DNA from: an uncultured Prevotella sp.
GTDB taxonomy: Bacteria > Bacteroidota > Bacteroidia > Bacteroidales > Bacteroidaceae
Length of the DNA stretch: 64,000 bases
Reading direction: 5' to 3'
NCBI GenBank assembly: GCA_947164965.1
Contig: CAMUYR010000006.1
Span: 79,705 to 143,704, forward strand
The notes below the pieces were generated by a model. That model ran no database searches and had not been told where the DNA came from. It saw only the letters and a program-made list of their open reading frames with translations. The translations under genes were made by a program, and so were the position numbers. This document shows positions 60,038 to 64,000 of the stretch, one piece after another; the first letter of the stretch is position 1, and every line of letters starts with the position of its first letter.

Positions 60038-61038
60038 AAAAATTCTTCGTGTTTATTGCTTCCATCTTCCTGCTTGCTTCATGTGTTGATACTGAAGAAC
60101 AGCCCGATACCCCCACCGGCAATTTCGAGGCTCTATGGAAAATCATAGACGAGCACTATTGTTTCTTTGACTATAAGCAACACGACTACGGACTCGACTG
60201 GAACAATGTCTATAATAAATATAAGGTACGCGTGAGCGACAAGATGTCGGATACACAGCTATTTGAAGTGCTATGCGACATGCTTGCTGAATTGCGCGAC
60301 GGACATGTTAACCTTTATTCGTCGTATGATGCTGGACGTTATTGGACTTGGCACGAAGCCTATCCTAAAAACTATAGCGACACACTGGAGCGACACTACT
60401 TGGGGACTGACTATAAGATATCTGGAGGTATGGAATATCGCGTGCTCGACGACAACATCGGATACATTCGGTACGCCTCGTTTCAATATCCTGTTGGAGA
60501 AGGGAACCTGAACGACTGCCTTTCATACCTGAGTCTGTGCAGAGGACTTATCATTGACATTCGCAACAACGGCGGTGGTGACATGACGATGGCAGAAAGG
60601 TTGGCAGGACGATTCGTACAAGAAAAGACGCTGGTGAGCTATATGCAACATAAGACTGGAACAGGGCATAACGACTTCTCGTCACTGGAACCTCGGTATC
60701 TGGAACCTTCCAGCAAGATACGATGGCATAAACCTGTCTGTGTGCTGACCAACCGCTCTGTCTATAGTGCTGCTAACGACTTTGCCGTTATGATGCATGC
60801 GTTACCCAATGTAAAACTAGTGGGCGACCATACGGGAGGCGGAAGCGGATTACCCATGAGCAGCAGCTTGCCCAATGGATGGGGCGTACGATTCTCAGCC
60901 TGTCCTATGTACGACAAAAACAAGCAGCACACTGAATTTGGCATCAATCCAGATGTGAATGTGGCACTCAACACCGACGACATTAATCGTAATATCGACA
61001 CAATAATTGAAACAGCAAGAAAAATAATTGCCAATTAA
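60034..61038 (+). CDS. S41-family peptidase lipoprotein
   Basis: A 334-residue lipoprotein with lipobox LLASCVDTEE. It has the tail-specific protease fold: DNIGYIRYASFQ near 145, DIRNNGGGDMTMAERLAGRF near 178 and NRSVYSAANDFAVMM near 234, whose SAANDF Ser is the likely nucleophile, and GDHTGGGSGLPMS near 264. The PDZ domain of CtpA-type enzymes is not clear. It acts in the periplasm or at the outer membrane. Confidence 0.85.
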   Translation: MKKFFVFIASIFLLASCVDTEEQPDTPTGNFEALWKIIDEHYCFFDYKQHDYGLDWNNVYNKYKVRVSDKMSDTQLFEVLCDMLAELRDGHVNLYSSYDAGRYWTWHEAYPKNYSDTLERHYLGTDYKISGGMEYRVLDDNIGYIRYASFQYPVGEGNLNDCLSYLSLCRGLIIDIRNNGGGDMTMAERLAGRFVQEKTLVSYMQHKTGTGHNDFSSLEPRYLEPSSKIRWHKPVCVLTNRSVYSAANDFAVMMHALPNVKLVGDHTGGGSGLPMSSSLPNGWGVRFSACPMYDKNKQHTEFGINPDVNVALNTDDINRNIDTIIETARKIIAN

Positions 61039-61062
61039 TGCTGATAATTGACTTTTATTTCG

Positions 61063-61070
61063 TACCTTTG
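61063..61070 (+). promoter_or_regulatory. -7 element of the tRNA-Leu/tRNA-Val pair
   Basis: TACCTTTG, 21 bases upstream of the tRNA-Leu 5' end. Confidence 0.6.
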
Positions 61071-61091
61071 CATCCGCAAAGCTAAGACAGA

Positions 61092-61173
61092 GCGCTTGTG
61101 GCGGAATTGGTAGACGCGCTAGACTTAGGATCTAGTGTCTCACGACGTGCAGGTTCGAGTCCTGTCAGGCGCA
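61092..61173 (+). tRNA. tRNA-Leu (anticodon TAG)
   Basis: Acceptor GCGCTTG/CAGGCGC, anticodon loop CTTAGGA (TAG), a short variable arm of the class II type (GTGTCTCACGACGT) and T arm with GTTCGAGTC. The discriminator A (61173) is followed by CAAAA, so CCA is not encoded. Confidence 0.95.
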
Positions 61174-61187
61174 CAAAATAATGCTAG

Positions 61188-61261
61188 GTCGGCATAGCTC
61201 AGCTGGTTAGAGTATCACCTTGACATGGTGGGGGTCCTTGGTTCGAATCCAAGTGTCGACA
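61188..61261 (+). tRNA. tRNA-Val (anticodon GAC)
   Basis: Acceptor GTCGGCA/TGTCGAC with one G:U, D arm GCTC, anticodon loop TTGACAT (GAC) and T arm with GTTCGAATC. The discriminator A (61261) is followed by CAAAA, so CCA is not encoded. Confidence 0.95.
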
Positions 61262-61265
61262 CAAA

Positions 61266-61309
61266 AAAGAATTCCAAACCACTCTTTTGTGATTTGGAAT
61301 TCTTTCTTC
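61266..61309. terminator. Bidirectional terminator after tRNA-Val
   Basis: A perfect 13-bp stem AAAGAATTCCAAA / TTTGGAATTCTTT with a 14-base loop and a T-rich tail on both strands. Confidence 0.85.
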
Positions 61310-61310
61310 T

Positions 61311-61787
61311 TTATTTCTTTTCTGCCTTGGGTACGTATCGTACCATCAGCGTGGGTTTGTACGTGTTCTCAAGAATGACGGAAATAATTCCATCGGAAGC
61401 ATCGAAATTGGCTACCTTGTGATCGTCCTTCAAGATAGGACAGTCAGGCCAGGCATCAAGTTCTTTTTCCAACCCGTCACGTAACTGTTGCCACAACTTT
61501 CGTGTACTGTCGTTAGTGGAAACTAAGTATCTTTCCTGTACTGCCTGCAACTTTTCATCCTTAAAAGCTACCAACACACGATAACGCTCTGCTGTATTAG
61601 CAAACACGATAGTATGTCCGCTATCAGAGGCTGCTGAGTCAACGACAAAGCCACGAGCTAACATTGAGTCTACCATCTGGCTAGTTGGTAGCGAAAACGC
61701 TAATCCGCGATAATTAAATGCCTTCTTGTCATCTGAACAAGACATTAGAAATACCAAGGCAAATAGGAATAACACGATTTTTTTCAT
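61311..61787 (-). CDS. unknown lipoprotein downstream of asd
   Basis: About 158 residues from MKKIVLFLFALVFLMSC; the track start 61850 is in the asd gene. The lipobox LMSCSDD is clear. The mature part (LPTSQMVDSMLARGFVVDS, FKDEKLQAVQERYL) is a small alpha/beta domain I do not recognise. It starts 13 bases after the asd stop, so it is probably co-transcribed. Confidence 0.75.
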   Translation of the reverse strand: MKKIVLFLFALVFLMSCSDDKKAFNYRGLAFSLPTSQMVDSMLARGFVVDSAASDSGHTIVFANTAERYRVLVAFKDEKLQAVQERYLVSTNDSTRKLWQQLRDGLEKELDAWPDCPILKDDHKVANFDASDGIISVILENTYKPTLMVRYVPKAEKK

Positions 61788-61800
61788 TGGGGGAAAGGAA

Positions 61801-62814
61801 CTATTTAACGTTACCAACCTTGATGAGATACTCACCAATCTGAACAGCATTCAATGCAGCACCCTTACGAATCTGATCGCCAGAAAGCCAGAAGGTCAGA
61901 CCATTCTCGTCTGAAAGATCCTTACGAACACGACCTACATATACATCATCCTTACCAGCTGTCTCCAAAGGCATGGGGTAAACAAGATTAGCAGGATCGT
62001 CGACCAACGTACAACCTGGAGCTGCAGCAATGGCTTTTTGTGCCTCTTCTACACTGATGGGGCGCTTTGTCTCAATCCATACAGACTCCGAATGGCTGCG
62101 CAACGAGCTGACACGAACACACATAGCCGAGCATTTGGCATCAGTATGCATAATTTTCTGCGTCTCATTGTACATCTTCATTTCTTCTTTCGTATAACCA
62201 TTGGGCTGGAACACGTCAATCTGAGGTATGACATTATAGGCCAACTGATGAGGGAATTTCTTGATAGTCTTCACCTCACCATCTTCTACCATCTCCTTGT
62301 ACTGCTGTTGCAGCTCTGTCATAGCAGCAGCACCTGCACCAGAAGCACTCTGATAGGAAGAAACATGGATGCGCTTGATATGAGATAATTTCTCCAGAGG
62401 CTGGAGCACAACAACCATCATGATTGTAGTACAGTTAGGATTGGCAATAATACCGCGGGGACGCTTCAGCGCATCCTCGGCATTACACTCAGGAACAACC
62501 AAGGGTACATCATCGTCCATACGGAAAGCACTGGAATTGTCTATCATAACACAACCATACTTCGTAATAGTATCAGCAAACTCCTTACTGGTTCCTGCAC
62601 CTGCTGAGGTGAAGGCTATGTCTATATCCTTGAAATCGTCATTATGCTGCAAAAGCTTCACTGTCAACTCTTTGCCGCGGAAGGTATATTTAGTACCTGC
62701 TGACCGCTCTGAGCCAAACAATACCAGTTCGTCCATTGGGAAATTTCTCTGGTCCAGAATTCGCAAAAACTCCTGACCTACAGCACCTGAGGCGCCCACA
62801 ATTGCTACTTTCAT
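61801..62814 (-). CDS. asd: aspartate-semialdehyde dehydrogenase
   Basis: A 337-residue enzyme making aspartate semialdehyde for lysine, threonine and methionine synthesis. [18 protein letters not shown] (residues 3-20) binds NADP, the catalytic Cys is in [10 protein letters not shown] near 128, and the catalytic His in [12 protein letters not shown] near 242. It has a clean promoter (62853-62884) and is followed by a lipoprotein gene. Confidence 0.95.
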   Translation of the reverse strand: MKVAIVGASGAVGQEFLRILDQRNFPMDELVLFGSERSAGTKYTFRGKELTVKLLQHNDDFKDIDIAFTSAGAGTSKEFADTITKYGCVMIDNSSAFRMDDDVPLVVPECNAEDALKRPRGIIANPNCTTIMMVVVLQPLEKLSHIKRIHVSSYQSASGAGAAAMTELQQQYKEMVEDGEVKTIKKFPHQLAYNVIPQIDVFQPNGYTKEEMKMYNETQKIMHTDAKCSAMCVRVSSLRSHSESVWIETKRPISVEEAQKAIAAAPGCTLVDDPANLVYPMPLETAGKDDVYVGRVRKDLSDENGLTFWLSGDQIRKGAALNAVQIGEYLIKVGNVK

Positions 62815-62852
62815 AAGTCTACTTCTTTTCCTTAGTTATACTTTTCAGCATG

Positions 62853-62884
62853 CAAAGGTACAAATAAGTGTCTGAAAAACCAAA
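62853..62884 (-). promoter_or_regulatory. Promoter of asd
   Basis: TTTG (complement of 62881-62884), 20 bases, TACCTTTG (complement of 62853-62860). Confidence 0.7.
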
Positions 62885-62980
62885 AGAAAACGGATAAATC
62901 TATTCATAGTCGCTTCTCATAAGCCTTCTATGAATATTTATCCGAAACTTATAATATATGAAATATAAAAAAATTCTGCC

Positions 62981-63805
62981 TTATTGCATAGTATAGCCCT
63001 TACGCAAGAGATTACATTGAGTAACTATATTAAAGAAACCATTGACAAACAATCCCTTTTCCTTAAGATTAGCCACATCAGTGGCAGAAAGAATAATTCT
63101 ATATATGGTTGCTTCCTTAGCAATTGTAGCACATCCCCAATCGTTAAGCTCGTTATCATTACCTTCCAGTGTAGTATCTGTACCATTATAAATGGTCTTA
63201 AATTGCCAGAAAGAAATCTCTGGATTACTAGTATCTGTGGTAAAAACAAACTCAATTTTGTCACCCTCTAAAGCATTTGCAAATTTACTTGCTTCAACTA
63301 CAAAGCCATTTTCCCAATTACCAAACACACATTTCCCTGTCCATATAGGAGATGATTCCCAAACAGCATTATCAGGAGTAAGATAGATACTCTTGATTTT
63401 CAAAGTTGTTGGTTCCTCTGTCTGAAGAGCTACCTCACTAACTGCTTTCACATTCTGACCATCGAAATTGCATTTTAACGATGTAATGCCTTTTCTTCCA
63501 AGAGTCTTCAGCTTATCAGAAATCATAATCTGGGTCGCTACTTTTGTCGGCTCAGCAAATTCAAAAGTGATAGATTCATATTTTGACCAGTCAACAGGTA
63601 AGTTTTGCTTTTTAACTGACCCAACTAATCCTCCCCAAGCAAGAGAATTGTAAGTTATACTACCATCAATATTTTTATCTATACTTTCGTGAATATTCCA
63701 AGTACTATTGAATTTGGAAGTAAGGTTCATGTCATCTTCTGCATTAGGCGCTAGTCCACAAGAAACAAGCAGGGAACATGCAAAAAAAAGGAAAAGTTTC
63801 TTCAT
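62981..63805 (-). CDS. unknown lipoprotein upstream of the rRNA operon end
   Basis: About 274 residues from MKKLFLFFACSLLVSC; lipobox LLVSCG. The mature part has beta-rich segments such as WSKYESITFEFAEPTKVATQ and NPEISFWQFKTIYNG that suggest two galactose-binding or carbohydrate-binding-like jelly-roll domains, an inference. Base composition is more A/T-rich than most genes here. A -7 element (TATCTTTG, complement of 63876-63883) lies upstream. Confidence 0.65.
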   Translation of the reverse strand: MKKLFLFFACSLLVSCGLAPNAEDDMNLTSKFNSTWNIHESIDKNIDGSITYNSLAWGGLVGSVKKQNLPVDWSKYESITFEFAEPTKVATQIMISDKLKTLGRKGITSLKCNFDGQNVKAVSEVALQTEEPTTLKIKSIYLTPDNAVWESSPIWTGKCVFGNWENGFVVEASKFANALEGDKIEFVFTTDTSNPEISFWQFKTIYNGTDTTLEGNDNELNDWGCATIAKEATIYRIILSATDVANLKEKGLFVNGFFNIVTQCNLLRKGYTMQ

Positions 63806-63875
63806 AATACTATAGTATACATTCATAATGATTAGTAAAACAATTAATGCAAGAGCATTTTTAGCAATCGCTGTG

Positions 63876-63883
63876 CAAAGATA
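63876..63883 (-). promoter_or_regulatory. -7 element of the last lipoprotein gene
   Basis: Complement reads TATCTTTG, about 70 bases before the ATG at 63805. Confidence 0.4.
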
Positions 63884-63928
63884 ACAACTTTCTTTTAAAT
63901 AATAGCATTTTTTTTCCTAAAAATGAAG

Positions 63929-63961
63929 GAACCCTCTCATCATTGCTGACGAAAGGGCTTC
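63929..63961 (-). terminator. Terminator of the rRNA operon
   Basis: On the minus strand a 15-pair stem (GAAGCCCTTTCGTCA with TGATGAGAGGGTTC, several G:U pairs that only form in this orientation) precedes CTTCATTTTT, about 10 bases beyond the 5S end. Confidence 0.65.
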
Positions 63962-63972
63962 TCTTCTTGAAA

Positions 63973-64000
63973 AGTGGCGGCCTCCTACTCTCCCACATTG
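63973..64000 (-). rRNA. 5S rRNA, 3' end only
   Basis: The minus strand reads TGTGGGAGAGTAGGAGGCCGCC, the conserved 3' region of bacterial 5S rRNA. The rest of the gene, and presumably the 23S and 16S genes, lie beyond the window. The exact 3' end is approximate. Confidence 0.8.

Overview
The window is chromosomal DNA from a member of Bacteroidota, most like Prevotella and its relatives. Three things point there. Promoters repeatedly show the Bacteroidota pattern TTTG, about 20 bases, TAnnTTTG (often TACCTTTGC). Family content is typical: TamL/TamB, DUF4827, DUF3316, DUF4384, DUF3857 proteins, HU-like proteins, many SPII lipoproteins. Shine-Dalgarno sequences are weak. The left edge cuts a lipoprotein gene and the right edge cuts a 5S rRNA gene on the minus strand.

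Layout. 1-13.8 kb (minus): DUF4827 lipoprotein, NrnA, a sugar nucleotidyltransferase, a Zn/Cd P-type ATPase, the TamL/TamB envelope assembly pair, then a TetR-fabG-pseudouridine synthase operon. About 14 kb: an initiator tRNA with encoded CCA, and alanine dehydrogenase. 15.4-19.6 kb (plus): DUF4332 protein, lutABC lactate oxidation, one unknown secreted protein. 19.64-23.88 kb: a compact cassette bounded by a 49-bp near-perfect direct repeat and lying exactly between the stop codons of two convergent genes. It holds a BT4734/DUF3987-type primase-helicase and two unknown genes, with octamer repeats, a 35-bp pure A/T tract, a near-leaderless promoter and several palindromic repeat arrays. This is the best candidate for an undescribed system. 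23.9-31.9 kb (minus): one long run of nine genes, MATE transporter to a LolA-like protein, including rmlB, fdtA, fdtB and a FemAB/GNAT-type acyltransferase, which fits dTDP-Fuc3NAc synthesis.

32-37.9 kb (plus): S8 protease with xseAB, then ilvE-trmB-mrp. 38-43.8 kb: a four-gene envelope locus of coiled-coil lipoprotein, DUF4384 protein, WD40-like plus OmpA-like protein and a secreted caspase-fold protease. 43.9-48.1 kb: ECF sigma factor, membrane anti-sigma-like protein, secreted protein and outer-membrane barrel. 48.2-50.4 kb: a small secreted protein, palindromic tandem repeats placed like an operator next to an HU-like gene, and a secreted protein with a sorting-like tail. 50.6-56.4 kb: three tandem DUF3857/transglutaminase-like proteins, two of which lack the catalytic Cys and His. 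56.5-61 kb: topoisomerase IV subunit A, DUF3316 protein, S41 protease. 61-64 kb: tRNA-Leu, tRNA-Val, a lipoprotein, asd, another lipoprotein and the end of an rRNA operon.

All calls come from reading the sequence and supplied translations; no database search was run.
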